Shown: piece after piece, positions 16,996 through 30,371 of the stretch | How positions within the stretch are numbered: the stretch's first letter is position 1 | Layout of the letters: every line of letters starts with the position of its first letter | DNA from: Kordiimonas sp. | GTDB taxonomy: Bacteria; Pseudomonadota; Alphaproteobacteria; Sphingomonadales; Emcibacteraceae | Direction: 5' to 3' | NCBI GenBank assembly: GCA_002700365.1 | Contig: PADB01000011.1 | Span: forward strand, 124,001 to 188,000 | Length of the DNA: 64,000 bases | Program-made: the position numbers and the translations under genes | The notes under the pieces: generated by a model | Told to the model about the DNA's origin: nothing | Seen by the model: the letters and a program-made list of their open reading frames with translations, nothing else | Databases searched by the model: none

Positions 16996-17752
16996 CGCTG
17001 CAGGGAAAATAAGGGTTGATAAGGATAAAGGCGCGGGCCTGTCAGATATTGATGGCATTCCGCTGCGAATTGTAACCCATCCACAAGCAAAACGTTTGAG
17101 GCTACGCTACGATTACGCTCGCCAACAAGCTATCCTCACGCTCCCCCCTGGCGTAACAACGGCCCAGGCCCAGCCATTTCTGGACCAATATCACCATTGG
17201 CTGCACGAACAACACAGTTCAATGCCGCAACCCACACCGTTTCTTCCCGGGGCCAGAATTCCTCTGGGGGGCACGCCGCACCAGCTCCATCACCATCCTG
17301 ATCGCCCCGCCCGCTTGATATTAGAAGAACCCTGCATACAAGTGGGCGGACCGATCACAGGTTTCGAAAAACGGGTGGAAAATGGCTTGAAACGTCTTTG
17401 CCGCACCCGCATTGAAGCATTGGTAAGCCGAATGGCCATGACACTGAACGTACAGCATGGCCGTATCACCCTGCGCGACACACACAGCCGATGGGGAAGC
17501 TGTTCCGCCAAAGGGCACCTGTCTTTTTCCTGGCGTATTATTATGGCACCGCCACAGGTCATGGAATATCTCGTCGCCCATGAAGTCAGTCATTTGAAAG
17601 AACTAAACCATAGCAAAGCTTTTTGGGGCCACGTCGATCACCTGATTGATCACCGGCAGGCCTCCCGCAAGTGGCTAAAAACACATGGACATGGTCTTTT
17701 TACCTATGGCGTACCCATCACAAAGCCCGGTCTGCTCTCCCCAAAATTTTGA
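16979..17752 (+). CDS. YgjP-like metallopeptidase (DUF45)
   Basis: A 257-residue protein of the YgjP/SprT-like DUF45 family of M48-related metallopeptidases. The zinc motif HExxH is seen in VAHEVSHLKELNHSKAFW, where the second His and a following H-x-x-x-F-W complete the family pattern, and DTHSRWGSCSAKG is the conserved preceding strand. There is no signal peptide, so it acts in the cytoplasm; substrates are unknown. The start is chosen at 16979 (ATGATG) inside the end of ycgN; the longer frame from 16910 lies entirely within ycgN and lacks a ribosome site. Convergent with the PBP1A gene. Confidence 0.85.
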   Translation: MMTTHNAAGKIRVDKDKGAGLSDIDGIPLRIVTHPQAKRLRLRYDYARQQAILTLPPGVTTAQAQPFLDQYHHWLHEQHSSMPQPTPFLPGARIPLGGTPHQLHHHPDRPARLILEEPCIQVGGPITGFEKRVENGLKRLCRTRIEALVSRMAMTLNVQHGRITLRDTHSRWGSCSAKGHLSFSWRIIMAPPQVMEYLVAHEVSHLKELNHSKAFWGHVDHLIDHRQASRKWLKTHGHGLFTYGVPITKPGLLSPKF

Positions 17753-17829
17753 TCTCTATCTCATGCAAAGACAAGGGGCGGCACTAATACAGCGCATAAA
17801 GACACCAACCTCATCCGTCTAAAACTGAT

Positions 17830-19788
17830 CTACCTTTTGGGAAATATTTTTTGCCAGAAGCCCCCGTTTTCTTGCCCGGCATGATGGGACGGGGTTGGCG
17901 GTTTATCGCGCGGGATAACAGGGGGTGTTGTCGGACCACCATGCACTGCTCTACCAGTAAGAAGCTGTTGCGTATAATCACGCCAGATCCGGGCTGGTAA
18001 ACCGCCGCCGGTGACTTGTTTCATTGGGCTGGAATCGTCATTGCCCACCCAGACCGCACTCACCGTATCTTCTACATAGCCGATAAATAATGCATCGCGG
18101 AAACTTTGCGATGTCCCCGTCTTTCCAGCCACTGGCACCGAAAGACGGGCGGCCCGCCCTGTGCCGCGGGTCACAACATCGCGCAAAATATCATCCATGA
18201 CATCCGCAGACTGTGTGGTAATAACACGACGCGGCGACCGGGGCTGATGACGCCATATCACATCACCGCTGGCTGTCCGCACCTCAACAATGCCGTAGGG
18301 CTGCACATCCAAACCACCATTTGCCACAATACCATAGGCCGCCGTCAAATCGATTAATCTTACATCTGACGCCCCCAAAGCCACACTTGGCTCTGATACG
18401 ACATCGGTCGTTATTCCCATATTTTTTGCAAAATCAATGACCCGCTGACGATCAACACGCTCCGATAGCTTAACGGCGACCGTATTGACAGAATAAACGA
18501 ACGCATCACGTAAGCTCACCATGCCACGATAGGTGCCGCCATAATTTTTGGGTCGCCAGCCTTCAAAGATCACCGGGCTGTCACGCATTTGCGTTTCCGG
18601 CCCAAGTCCGGCCTCTAATGCCGCCAGATAGACAAATAGTTTAAACGCCGATCCGGGCTGACGCCGCGCCTGCACACTACGGTTAAACTGGCTTTCTGCA
18701 TATGACCGCCCCCCGACCATCGCACGTACCGCGCCATCCATATGCATGGAAATTAAAGCCGCCTGACCTGCATTTAAGCCGACCGCCTCTTGATCCATAC
18801 GGTCACGTAATGACGCCTCAGCCATCCCTTGCGCCCGCGGGTCCAATGTCGTTTTTACAATTAAGGCATCACGGGTTACCCCTATAATATCCCCTAACTG
18901 ATCAATGACCCAGTCCGTAAAATATCGCACATCCGCCCCACCGCCCCGTTGCGAACGGATCGTCAGATCACTTTTTTTCGCCACTGCTGCTTCCGTAGCA
19001 GATAACAAACCGGCTTCCACCATATTATCCAGAACTTCAGCCATTCTGTTATAAGAACGTTCCAAATCTCTCAATGGTGAATAATACGCTGGTCCCTTCA
19101 CAATTCCCGCCAACATGGCCGCTTCCGCCAGATTAAGCTTACGGGCGGAATGGCCAAAATAGGTCCGGGCGGCGGCATCAATACCATAAGCACGGGAGCC
19201 AAAATAAATCCGGTTCAAATAAATCGTCAGCAATTCCTGCTTGTTGAACTTCACTTCCAACCAGAAAGACAACAGCAATTCCTGCACCTTACGTTTCATG
19301 GTGCGATCAGATGATAAAAACAGGTTTTTTGCCAATTGTTGCGTCAGTGTGCTGCCGCCCTGCACCACCCGACCATGACGCAAATTCTGGACCGCCGCCC
19401 GGGTCAGTCCGCGTATATCAACGCCACTGTGGTCAAAAAAACGGCGGTCTTCCGTGGCAATGACGGCTTGTATCAGCGGTACGGGAAACTCTTCGAATTC
19501 CAGCCAGTCACCATAAACATCCCCATAAATTGCAAGAGGTGACCCCTCCCGATCCAAAACCCGTAAAGTCGCCTGACGCGGTGCCAGTTTTATATCCGCA
19601 AGGTCCGGCAGATCATAGGCATAGTAGAAACACAGCCCCAAACCTAACACCGCAGCCCATGCTGCAATCACACCTATGGCATAAAAAAATCGACTGATAA
19701 TCCCCCGGGAAGAAGCCGGGGATGGCTTGCCTCCCCGCACGCCCATGGCCCCGCGCCGGGATTGTTTTTTGTTGGATCGACCCGCCAT
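17830..19788 (-). CDS. Class A penicillin-binding protein 1A
   Basis: A 652-residue bifunctional peptidoglycan synthase. After a basic N-terminus and one membrane helix (about residues 33-55), a GT51 transglycosylase domain has the catalytic Glu in EDRRFFDHSG and the conserved GGSTLTQQLAKNLFLS and RKVQELLLSFWLE. The transpeptidase domain has the nucleophile in SAFKLFVYL, the second motif SVN and KTGTSQ near residue 555. The tail is Pro-rich with HHAGQ. Length is typical of short alphaproteobacterial PBP1A relatives. GAAGGAC precedes the ATG. It is 29 bases upstream-adjacent to the gyrB end, transcribed in the same direction. Confidence 0.93.
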   Translation of the reverse strand: MAGRSNKKQSRRGAMGVRGGKPSPASSRGIISRFFYAIGVIAAWAAVLGLGLCFYYAYDLPDLADIKLAPRQATLRVLDREGSPLAIYGDVYGDWLEFEEFPVPLIQAVIATEDRRFFDHSGVDIRGLTRAAVQNLRHGRVVQGGSTLTQQLAKNLFLSSDRTMKRKVQELLLSFWLEVKFNKQELLTIYLNRIYFGSRAYGIDAAARTYFGHSARKLNLAEAAMLAGIVKGPAYYSPLRDLERSYNRMAEVLDNMVEAGLLSATEAAVAKKSDLTIRSQRGGGADVRYFTDWVIDQLGDIIGVTRDALIVKTTLDPRAQGMAEASLRDRMDQEAVGLNAGQAALISMHMDGAVRAMVGGRSYAESQFNRSVQARRQPGSAFKLFVYLAALEAGLGPETQMRDSPVIFEGWRPKNYGGTYRGMVSLRDAFVYSVNTVAVKLSERVDRQRVIDFAKNMGITTDVVSEPSVALGASDVRLIDLTAAYGIVANGGLDVQPYGIVEVRTASGDVIWRHQPRSPRRVITTQSADVMDDILRDVVTRGTGRAARLSVPVAGKTGTSQSFRDALFIGYVEDTVSAVWVGNDDSSPMKQVTGGGLPARIWRDYTQQLLTGRAVHGGPTTPPVIPRDKPPTPSHHAGQENGGFWQKIFPKR

Positions 19789-19817
19789 GTCCTTCGGCTC
19801 TTAATTATGTATGTGTC

Positions 19818-23466
<3,649 letters not shown>

Positions 23467-23665
23467 CGTTCCTTCTGAGGAACTAACTTCAGATTGCTGA
23501 TTGATACGGTCATGTTGACAGATGGACAATCCCAGAAATGCCTCCTTCAACTGATAAGCGTCCTAAAGGCCACTGCCCAACCACCACTACCAGTCATATT
23601 ATATCGGGACCTACCTGAACCGGAAAAGCACCCACAGGCAAAGTTTACTCACTCGCCGACCGGGG

Positions 23666-24784
23666 CTAAACCCGCATCGGCATCAGAACATATAACGACC
23701 CCGCATCCGTAGCATCCTGAATAACTGTCGGTGATGCGGAATCCGATAAACTCACCTGCGCCACATCACCCTCTACCTGAGTCAGAATGTCTAGCAGGTA
23801 ACGGGAGTTAAAGCCGATTTCCAACGCGTCCGATGCGTAACTGACCGCCAGCTCTTCTGTCGCTGTCCCATTTTCCGGACTATTAACCGAAAGATTCAGC
23901 TTTCCTTCTTCCAGTGCCAACTTAATAGAACGGGTTTTATCCGAAGAAATCGTCGACACCCGATCCACCGCTTCTGCAAACAGCCCCCCGTCGACTTCCA
24001 TGGTTTTATCATTATTTTGTGGAATCACACGGCTATAATCGGGGAAGGTTCCATCAATTAATTTAGATGTCAGCACCACCGCATCAAACGCGAAACGTAT
24101 TTTTGTTTCCGACAACCAAACTTCTACATGGCCATCATATTCATCCATAAGCTTCCGCAGTTCACCTACAGCTTTACGCGGAATAATCACCCCGGGCATC
24201 CCCGCAGCCCCGTCTGGAAGGCCCAAATCATATTGCGCCAGACGATGGCCATCTGTTGCCACACCACGCAGCACCGCATCTCCTTCGCTGTCTGCTGTAT
24301 GGAAATAAATACCATTCAGGTAATAACGCGTTTCTTCTGTTGAGACAGCAAAACGAGTTTTATCGATCAGGCGTTTAAAGTCCTGCGCCTGCACCGCAAA
24401 ACGGAAAGGAAGATCACCTTCCGTCATAACAGGAAAGTCTTCACGTGGAAGGCTGGCAAGCGTAAAGCGTGATCTGCCCGCAGAAATCGCCAAACGCTGC
24501 AATTCCATATCATAGTCTAATTCAACCTGGCTGCCATCGGGCAGCTTGCGGACAATATCGTACAGCGTATGGGCTGGCGCGGTAATGCCGCCAGCTTCAT
24601 GGCTTTCCACAGCGATATTTTCAACAATAGACAGGTCCAGGTCCGTCGCCGACAAACTCAGGGTTCCGTCTTCCCCCTCCAACAACACGTTGGACAAAAT
24701 CGGAATCGTATTCCGTCGTTCAACAACACTTTGGATATGGGCTAGTGATTTCAGTAACGCGGCACGTTCTATCGTCAGTTTCAT
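23666..24784 (-). CDS. dnaN: DNA polymerase III beta subunit (sliding clamp)
   Basis: A 372-residue clamp protein with three repeated domains of about 120 residues; the end MPMRV is the family C-terminus, and MKLTIERAALLKSLAHIQSVVERRNTIPILSN-like text opens the protein (split here: MKLTIERAALLKSL, VVERRNTIPILSN). The clamp tethers polymerase III to DNA. AAGAAG lies 13 bases before the ATG. It is separated from dnaA by a 227-base gap with a terminator, so it probably has its own promoter. Confidence 0.97.
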   Translation of the reverse strand: MKLTIERAALLKSLAHIQSVVERRNTIPILSNVLLEGEDGTLSLSATDLDLSIVENIAVESHEAGGITAPAHTLYDIVRKLPDGSQVELDYDMELQRLAISAGRSRFTLASLPREDFPVMTEGDLPFRFAVQAQDFKRLIDKTRFAVSTEETRYYLNGIYFHTADSEGDAVLRGVATDGHRLAQYDLGLPDGAAGMPGVIIPRKAVGELRKLMDEYDGHVEVWLSETKIRFAFDAVVLTSKLIDGTFPDYSRVIPQNNDKTMEVDGGLFAEAVDRVSTISSDKTRSIKLALEEGKLNLSVNSPENGTATEELAVSYASDALEIGFNSRYLLDILTQVEGDVAQVSLSDSASPTVIQDATDAGSLYVLMPMRV

Positions 24785-24944
24785 ATGTAAACAGGCTTCT
24801 TATGGACGTTTAATCTCACCCGGATTGCGCCGTTACGTCTCCCTTTAACGAGACAGGAATAGGCTACAAAAACAGCGTCACCGGAACTGTGAGACTAGCA
24901 TACTGATTCGCCGCGTCAAAGGCGTTTTTACGGCTTCGTAACAT

Positions 24945-24975
24945 AAAAAAAGGGGCTGCAAGCCCCCCTTTTTTT
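24945..24975 (-). terminator. Terminator downstream of dnaA
   Basis: A GGGGCT-GCA-AGCCCC stem flanked by A7 on one side and T7 on the other lies 37 bases beyond the dnaA stop. On the reverse strand the U-tract is well placed, so dnaA is terminated before dnaN. Confidence 0.85.
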
Positions 24976-25011
24976 CTTCCTATAGAACAATACGTTATGG
25001 CACAGCGCACA

Positions 25012-26499
25012 CTACCCTTCCAAGATACGGCGCAAATGTAACAGGTCCTCTTCCAGAACACTGTCTGTCTGGCATAATTCTTCGATGCGTTTTACCGCGT
25101 GCATCACGGTTGTATGGTCACGGCCGCCAAACCCGCGGCCAATATCCGGCAGTGACTTTGATGTTAGTAACTTTGCAAGATACATCGCCACCTGACGCGG
25201 TCTGGCACCCTGACGCGCCCGCCGTGCCGACATCATATCTGAAAGACGGATATTATAATAATCTGCTACTTTACGCTGAATATCCTCCAACGTAATGCGT
25301 CGGTCATTCGCCCGCAGCAGGTCCTGTAAAACATCCTGTGCCACATCGATCGTGATCGCGCGGCCCACTAACGTTGTATGTGCCACAAGGCGGTTTAACG
25401 CCCCTTCCAATTCGCGTACATTAGACGCAATCCGCCGCGCCAGAAACTCCAGCACATCAGGCTGTATCTGTACATCGCCAATGCTTTCCAGTTTTTGCTG
25501 CAAAATCCCCAAACGCAACTCATAATCTGTCGGATGAATATCCGCCACCAACCCCCACCCCAAACGGGAACGTATGCGTTCTTCTATACCCTCCAGATCC
25601 GAAGGTGAACGATCCGCAGAAATAATAACCTGACGGTTGTGGTCCACAAGAGTATTAAACGTATGGAAGAACTCTTCCTGTGTGGAATTTTTATTGGCGA
25701 TAAACTGTACGTCATCAATCATCAACACATCCACAGACCGGAACTTTTGTTTAAAGCTCATGGTGTCTTTGTAACGCAGTGCTGAAATAAACTGATACAT
25801 GAACTTCTCAGCCGAGAGATAGATGACTTTTCTCTCTGGATTTTGTTCGCGTATATGCCAGGCAATGGCATGCATCAAATGGGTCTTACCCAAACCCACC
25901 CCACCATGTAAGAACAAGGGGTTAAAATTAACCGTACTGCTTTCTGCCACACGCTGTGCCGCCGCATAGGCCAATTCATTTGATTTCCCGATCACAAAAC
26001 TGTCAAAGGTAAAACGCGTATCCAGTGGCGCACCTATTTCATCTGAAACGTCACCCGCCCCCACCGGCAGTGCTGTCTGTGCATGATATCGCGATGTTGC
26101 AGCGGACTTCGCGCCTGTCTGCGCAGCGGCGTCAACGCGGGCCTTTTCGGGGGCATTGTCCCCTTCTTGTGAAGAGGACGCAGAAAAGCCGGAAACAACC
26201 ATTAAATCGACCACTTGAATAGTCGGATTTTCCTGCTGCCAATATTGAAGGATACGATCAAGATAATTTGATTTCAGCCAGTCACGTATAAAACGCGTCG
26301 GCACCGCCATCACTAATGTATGCTGCTCCAGATTGACCGGGGCCATCGGCTTAAACCAACTGTTGTACACAGCATCATCAAAGGCAATACGTAATTGTTC
26401 TTTAACCCGCAACCATTGACTTTCCAATGAAACTGTCACCGTACCAGACTGTTCATCATGGCCGGCCGTAAACTGCTTATGTGCTACCGTTTCGCTCAT
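25012..26499 (-). CDS. dnaA: Chromosomal replication initiator DnaA
   Basis: A 495-residue initiator that melts oriC. Domain I is at the N-terminus ([20 protein letters not shown]), domain II is a variable linker at about 100-165, the AAA+ domain has Walker [15 protein letters not shown] and Walker [10 protein letters not shown], and domain IV ends with [17 protein letters not shown], which reads DnaA boxes. The ATG at 26499 overlaps the TAA of the rhodanese gene by one base (TAATG); a GTG at 26514 is the alternative. Weak own ribosome site suggests coupled translation. Confidence 0.95.
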   Translation of the reverse strand: MSETVAHKQFTAGHDEQSGTVTVSLESQWLRVKEQLRIAFDDAVYNSWFKPMAPVNLEQHTLVMAVPTRFIRDWLKSNYLDRILQYWQQENPTIQVVDLMVVSGFSASSSQEGDNAPEKARVDAAAQTGAKSAATSRYHAQTALPVGAGDVSDEIGAPLDTRFTFDSFVIGKSNELAYAAAQRVAESSTVNFNPLFLHGGVGLGKTHLMHAIAWHIREQNPERKVIYLSAEKFMYQFISALRYKDTMSFKQKFRSVDVLMIDDVQFIANKNSTQEEFFHTFNTLVDHNRQVIISADRSPSDLEGIEERIRSRLGWGLVADIHPTDYELRLGILQQKLESIGDVQIQPDVLEFLARRIASNVRELEGALNRLVAHTTLVGRAITIDVAQDVLQDLLRANDRRITLEDIQRKVADYYNIRLSDMMSARRARQGARPRQVAMYLAKLLTSKSLPDIGRGFGGRDHTTVMHAVKRIEELCQTDSVLEEDLLHLRRILEG

Positions 26500-26918
26500 T
26501 ATTTTTGCACCCACGGCAGACCCGCGGCTTTCCAGCCATTGATCTGTCCCCGGTGCATCTGGCTATCAGGGTCCCCTTCAAAACCTTCGGCGACATTATA
26601 ACATTTTTTAAAACCCGCTGCGGCAATCGCCATGGCCGCATTTCGGGACCGTTGACCCGAACGACAAATGAAATAGACAGGCGTCTGCAGGGGGAGATCC
26701 AGGGCTTTAAATTCAGAGACAAATGATTCGTTCACCAGCATCTGCGGATATTGTTGCCACGCAATAAAATACTGACGCCGCCCTAACGCCCGCAGATCAC
26801 AAACACCAACAAAGTCCCATTCCGCCGCACTACGTACATCAACCAACACTGCCTGCTCGTCGCCTTGCAAAGCCTGCCATGTTTCTTGTGGTGTCAAATC
26901 GCCCGCATAATGTGACAT
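26499..26918 (-). CDS. Rhodanese-like sulfurtransferase
   Basis: A 139-residue single rhodanese domain with the active-site loop CRSGQRS around residue 86 and the opening VDVRSAAEWDFVG. Rhodaneses carry sulfane sulfur on the active Cys; the specific acceptor is unknown. I use the ATG at 26918, preceded by GGGAAG, in place of the longer frame from 27014. It lies upstream of dnaA with a one-base overlap, an arrangement that couples their translation. Confidence 0.87.
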   Translation of the reverse strand: MSHYAGDLTPQETWQALQGDEQAVLVDVRSAAEWDFVGVCDLRALGRRQYFIAWQQYPQMLVNESFVSEFKALDLPLQTPVYFICRSGQRSRNAAMAIAAAGFKKCYNVAEGFEGDPDSQMHRGQINGWKAAGLPWVQK

Positions 26919-27230
26919 TTCGTCTTCCCGCCCACTTGGCTTTCGCCAAAAATAAAAATCAAAACTCTGCACTTCAGGCGCATTAAACCCGCGCTTGAAG
27001 AAATCCGTTCCCAATTTTCGTGTACCTACAGCGCGACCCTAAAGACTAATTATGACGCCCGCCCCAGAACCCGGCCTATTCTTTATCTTTTCGTCTGCTG
27101 TAACACTTCACAGAATGTAAGCTAATGCCTCCCGTGAGGAAATAAAGCCTACCCCCACAGCGCGACACATGGCAACACATCTCTCATCAGACTCATATAA
27201 AAAAGATGACAGTTGGGGGTTGACCATCTG

Positions 27231-27256
27231 CTCACATACTACATCTTGTATGTGAG
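27231..27256. repeat. Perfect 9-bp inverted repeat
   Basis: CTCACATAC (27231-27239) and GTATGTGAG (27248-27256) are separated by 8 bases. It lies just after TTGACC at 27220-27225 and could be an operator or an RNA hairpin. Confidence 0.7.
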
Positions 27257-27301
27257 GCGAATATTAAAAAACAGGAATATAATCGAAAGGCTGCCAAATA
27301 T

Positions 27302-27333
27302 AAAAAAAGCTGACCCGAATCCGGTCAGCTTTT
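27302..27333 (-). terminator. Terminator of rpsT
   Basis: On the reverse strand AAAAGCTGACC-loop-GGTCAGCTTTT is followed by a run of T, 52 bases after the rpsT stop; the 11-bp stem is perfect. Confidence 0.9.
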
Positions 27334-27385
27334 CATATCAATGATATTTTGCAGAGAATCACCCTGCCATCACGCTATAGCAGCG

Positions 27386-27652
27386 TTAAGCAACAATCGC
27401 TTTAAGGCGCTTGTTCATGCGTGAAATCTTACGTGATGCTGTGTTCTTATGCAGAATGCCTTTTGACACACCACGCATGATTTCCGGCTCAGCTGCTTTC
27501 AGGGCCAGCTTAGCCGCTTCCGCATCACCTTGCTCAAGTGCTGCTTCGACTTTTTTGATAAATGTCCGCACACGGCTGCGACGTACTTTATTGACCGCGG
27601 CTTTACGCGCATTAATGCGAATACGTTTCTTCGCCTGTAGTGAATTAGCCAT
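27386..27652 (-). CDS. rpsT: 30S ribosomal protein S20
   Basis: An 88-residue, lysine- and arginine-rich primary binder of 16S rRNA. The sequence opens [19 protein letters not shown] and contains [20 protein letters not shown], the family C-terminus. AAGGTT precedes the ATG. It is a single-gene unit with its own terminator. Confidence 0.97.
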   Translation of the reverse strand: MANSLQAKKRIRINARKAAVNKVRRSRVRTFIKKVEAALEQGDAEAAKLALKAAEPEIMRGVSKGILHKNTASRKISRMNKRLKAIVA

Positions 27653-27876
27653 TCGGTTTAACCTTACTTTCCAAATTGGGCTTCGGGTTCTTTCTCACAT
27701 CCGCAGGGCAGGCGAAAGAACAAAGCCTTTGTTATCCGATTACGGGGTAAATCAAGTAGCGGCTTATAAACGCGCATCCCCCTAACGTCAACAGCGTTTT
27801 CGCCGTAAATGACAACAGAACCCTGAAATTAAGGCCGTAAAGCTGAAATCCGCCCATGCAGTCCTCTTTACATAAC

Positions 27877-27907
27877 ATGCCACACAGTATTCAGCTATGC
27901 CACACAG
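27877..27907. repeat. Direct repeat with 20-base period
   Basis: ATGCCACACAG occurs at 27877-27887 and again at 27897-27907. The copies lie in the gap between the enoyl-CoA hydratase end and rpsT, about 225-255 bases upstream of rpsT on its strand. Confidence 0.7.
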
Positions 27908-27916
27908 GCCGCCAGT

Positions 27917-28693
27917 CTAACGATTCTTAAAATGGGCGGACCTTTTTTCAATAAAGGCCGCCATGCCCTCCGCCTGATCTTCCGTCGCAAATAACGACTG
28001 GAATAAGCGACGTTCATATTGGATACCTTCGGCCTGCGTCGTCTCATAGGCACGATTAACACATTCTTTTGCCACCATGACCGCTGGCAGCGACAAATCA
28101 CCGATGCTATCGGCGACTTTGCGGGCCTCATCCAATAGGTCGTCTGCCGGCACAACACGACTGACAAGACCAGCCCTTTCCGCTTCCTGGGCATCCATCA
28201 TACGGCCGGTCAAGACCATTTCCATCGCTTTTGACTTACCAATCAGACGCGTCAGACGCTGCGTCCCTCCAGCCCCGGGGATCGTACCCAATTTTATTTC
28301 AGGCTGGCCAAATTTGGCATTATCCGCCGCCAATATGAAATCACACATCATCGCCAGTTCACAACCACCACCCAAGGCATAACCTGCCACAGCCGCAATC
28401 ACAGGCTTACGACAGTGTGTAACGCGTTCCCAATTGCGGGTAATAAAGTCTTCCTTGAACGCCTGCATATATGTCTTGGATTGCATTTCTTTAACATCTG
28501 CCCCGGCAGCAAAGGCTTTTTCATTACCTGTCAGGATAATGGAAAAAACCTCTTCATCTGCCTCAAATTCATCCAAAGCAATCGCTAATTCATCCAATAA
28601 CTGCCCATTGAGCGCATTCAATGCATCCGGACGGTTCAAACGAATGAGACCGAAATTTTTTTCTTTATCCACCAAGAGTGTTTTATATGCCAT
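27917..28693 (-). CDS. Enoyl-CoA hydratase
   Basis: A 258-residue crotonase-family enzyme that hydrates trans-2-enoyl-CoA in fatty-acid beta-oxidation. The oxyanion-hole segments are [11 protein letters not shown] near residue 62 and the core segment [17 protein letters not shown] near residue 106; the catalytic Glu residues are in the conserved [23 protein letters not shown] precedes the ATG at 28693; the longer frame from 28747 has no support. It is transcribed alone. Confidence 0.9.
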   Translation of the reverse strand: MAYKTLLVDKEKNFGLIRLNRPDALNALNGQLLDELAIALDEFEADEEVFSIILTGNEKAFAAGADVKEMQSKTYMQAFKEDFITRNWERVTHCRKPVIAAVAGYALGGGCELAMMCDFILAADNAKFGQPEIKLGTIPGAGGTQRLTRLIGKSKAMEMVLTGRMMDAQEAERAGLVSRVVPADDLLDEARKVADSIGDLSLPAVMVAKECVNRAYETTQAEGIQYERRLFQSLFATEDQAEGMAAFIEKRSAHFKNR

Positions 28694-28800
28694 TTCACAC
28701 CTAAATTTCTGCCTGTCTATGTCATCATGACAGTCTTTATACCGCAAAAACTACCTGAGTTCCTTGCACCGGGGTTATATAATTACTGCATCTCCGGGCT

Positions 28801-29364
28801 TCAACGCATATAGGGGCTGAGACTGAAAGTCACGGTTGTCACAGGTTCCGCGACCCCCTTCTGACCCGCGGTGTTGCCCTGACCTTGGTTCTGGCCTTGG
28901 CTCTGGTCTGATACTATTTCAATATGCAACCGCTCCCCCTCTCGCAGCACCGTCAGGCAGGCATAGGCTTTATCATCACAAATGATAGACGCTTTTTCAG
29001 AGGGAATAATTTTTAACCATCCCAGCGCCGGTAATGATTGATTGTAAAAAATAAGCACTCTTTCCGCCTGCATAAGGCCCTCAGCCTTTGTTTGAATCAA
29101 TCGCCCCTCCGGGCTGTCAAACATCGTCCTTTGCGACTCAATCTCCGTGAAGCCACCCGGCAGCGGCACATCAACATCACGTAAAAATGCTGCTGATAAT
29201 TGATCGGTTGCAATGCCCGTTTTCCTATCCGGCAGATCAGCAGAATCTGCATGACCTTCTGACACGATAGCATTGCCTGTCAGAACAAACATCATGAACA
29301 GCATCAGGGCTGCCTTTCCCCACAGAACATATCCGTTCAGTGCCTTCCTCATGGTGTTAGACAT
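28801..29364 (-). CDS. Secreted hypothetical protein with Gln/Gly repeat
   Basis: A 187-residue protein with a signal peptide (hydrophobic core AALMLFMMFVLTGNA, residues about 18-33) and a predicted beta-rich domain. The middle text DVPLPGGFTEIESQRTMFDSP and the segment VLIFYNQSLPALGW resemble an uncharacterised alphaproteobacterial family in which a conserved domain faces the periplasm; I cannot name it. A short GQ-rich stretch (QSQGQNQGQGN) lies before the C-terminal strand. GGAG precedes the ATG. It lies 36 bases downstream of mutM on the same strand, so it is probably co-transcribed with it. Confidence 0.75.
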   Translation of the reverse strand: MSNTMRKALNGYVLWGKAALMLFMMFVLTGNAIVSEGHADSADLPDRKTGIATDQLSAAFLRDVDVPLPGGFTEIESQRTMFDSPEGRLIQTKAEGLMQAERVLIFYNQSLPALGWLKIIPSEKASIICDDKAYACLTVLREGERLHIEIVSDQSQGQNQGQGNTAGQKGVAEPVTTVTFSLSPYMR

Positions 29365-29400
29365 TTCAATTCTCCATGCCCGTTCTTACAACCTCCGACC

Positions 29401-30249
29401 TTAATCCACATGCTGACAAACTGGGCAGTAAAACGTTGACCGCCCTCCTTGGACCGCCCGGGCTATCATACTGCTGCATCCCTTTGTTTTACAAGCTTCA
29501 CCCTCGCGGCCATACACGCGAAAACTATGTTGAAAATATCCCAATTCGCCATCAACACGCGCATAATCTTTCAAGGTGGAGCCCCCCGCCTCAATGGCGC
29601 GGCGCAAAACCTGTTGAATGCGAGGAACCAATCTTTCCAGTTGCTCCATCGTCACCTGCCCTGCCGCCATAAAGGGAGAAATGCCTGCCTCAAACAAGGC
29701 CTCACAGACATATATATTTCCTAAACCCACGACATTTTTCTGATCCAGCAGTGCCTGCTTGATCGCGACCTTTCGACCTGCCAAACGGGCCGTCAGGCCG
29801 TTGGGGTGGAATTCATTACCCAATGGCTCCGGCCCCATATCCCGAAATAATTTATGGGATAAAAGTGTATCTCCGGCACACATATCCATAAAACCAAAAC
29901 GGCGCGGATCATTATAAACAAGGTAATCCCCACGATCGGTAATAAAAACCACATGGTCATGTTTAGCCAACGGTCTGGCTGAGGGCTGGTCCGCAGCCGC
30001 AATTAATTTTATACGTCCCGACATCCCCAAATGCATAATGACGGTCTGACCATCAGCCATTTCCATAAGGATATATTTGGCCCGACGGCGCAACCTGACC
30101 ACCTGTTGGCCTGTTAACCGCGCAGCAAAATCCGGCGGCAACGGGAAACGCAGGTCAGAGCGACGCACAATCACCTCCGATAATATGGCCCCGTCCAGCA
30201 ACGGTCGCATCCCGCGACAAACGGTTTCCACTTCTGGTAATTCAGGCAT
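29401..30249 (-). CDS. mutM: Formamidopyrimidine-DNA glycosylase
   Basis: A 282-residue base-excision enzyme that removes 8-oxoguanine. It begins MPELPEVETVCRGM with catalytic Pro2 and Glu3 and has the helix-two-turn-helix region GLGNIYVCEALFEAGI, the GGSTLKDY loop and a C-terminal zinc finger C-x4-C-x16-C-x2-C (ACKTKGC, FYCPVCQ). GGGAAATGAAAGAAT precedes the ATG. It is divergent from ubiE, 122 bases away. Confidence 0.96.
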   Translation of the reverse strand: MPELPEVETVCRGMRPLLDGAILSEVIVRRSDLRFPLPPDFAARLTGQQVVRLRRRAKYILMEMADGQTVIMHLGMSGRIKLIAAADQPSARPLAKHDHVVFITDRGDYLVYNDPRRFGFMDMCAGDTLLSHKLFRDMGPEPLGNEFHPNGLTARLAGRKVAIKQALLDQKNVVGLGNIYVCEALFEAGISPFMAAGQVTMEQLERLVPRIQQVLRRAIEAGGSTLKDYARVDGELGYFQHSFRVYGREGEACKTKGCSSMIARAVQGGRSTFYCPVCQHVD

Positions 30250-30371
30250 ATTCTTTCATTTCCCGCAAAACGGGTCCCACAACACAGATTTTTTAGCACT
30301 TGTTTCATCACTTGGCCCCGCAAACCATATTCTGTTTGGCACAGGATGCAACACTGCGTTATGTTGCCGCC

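Larger units (their letters stand above)
26919..27385. other. Intergenic region between rhodanese-dnaA and rpsT, 467 bases
   Basis: This AT-richer gap holds the promoter of the rhodanese-dnaA unit, a perfect 9-bp inverted repeat (27231-27256) and the rpsT terminator (27302-27333). I looked for clusters of DnaA boxes (TTATCCACA-like) because dnaA neighbours the origin in many bacteria, and saw none that are convincing. No gene is evident. Confidence 0.55.
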
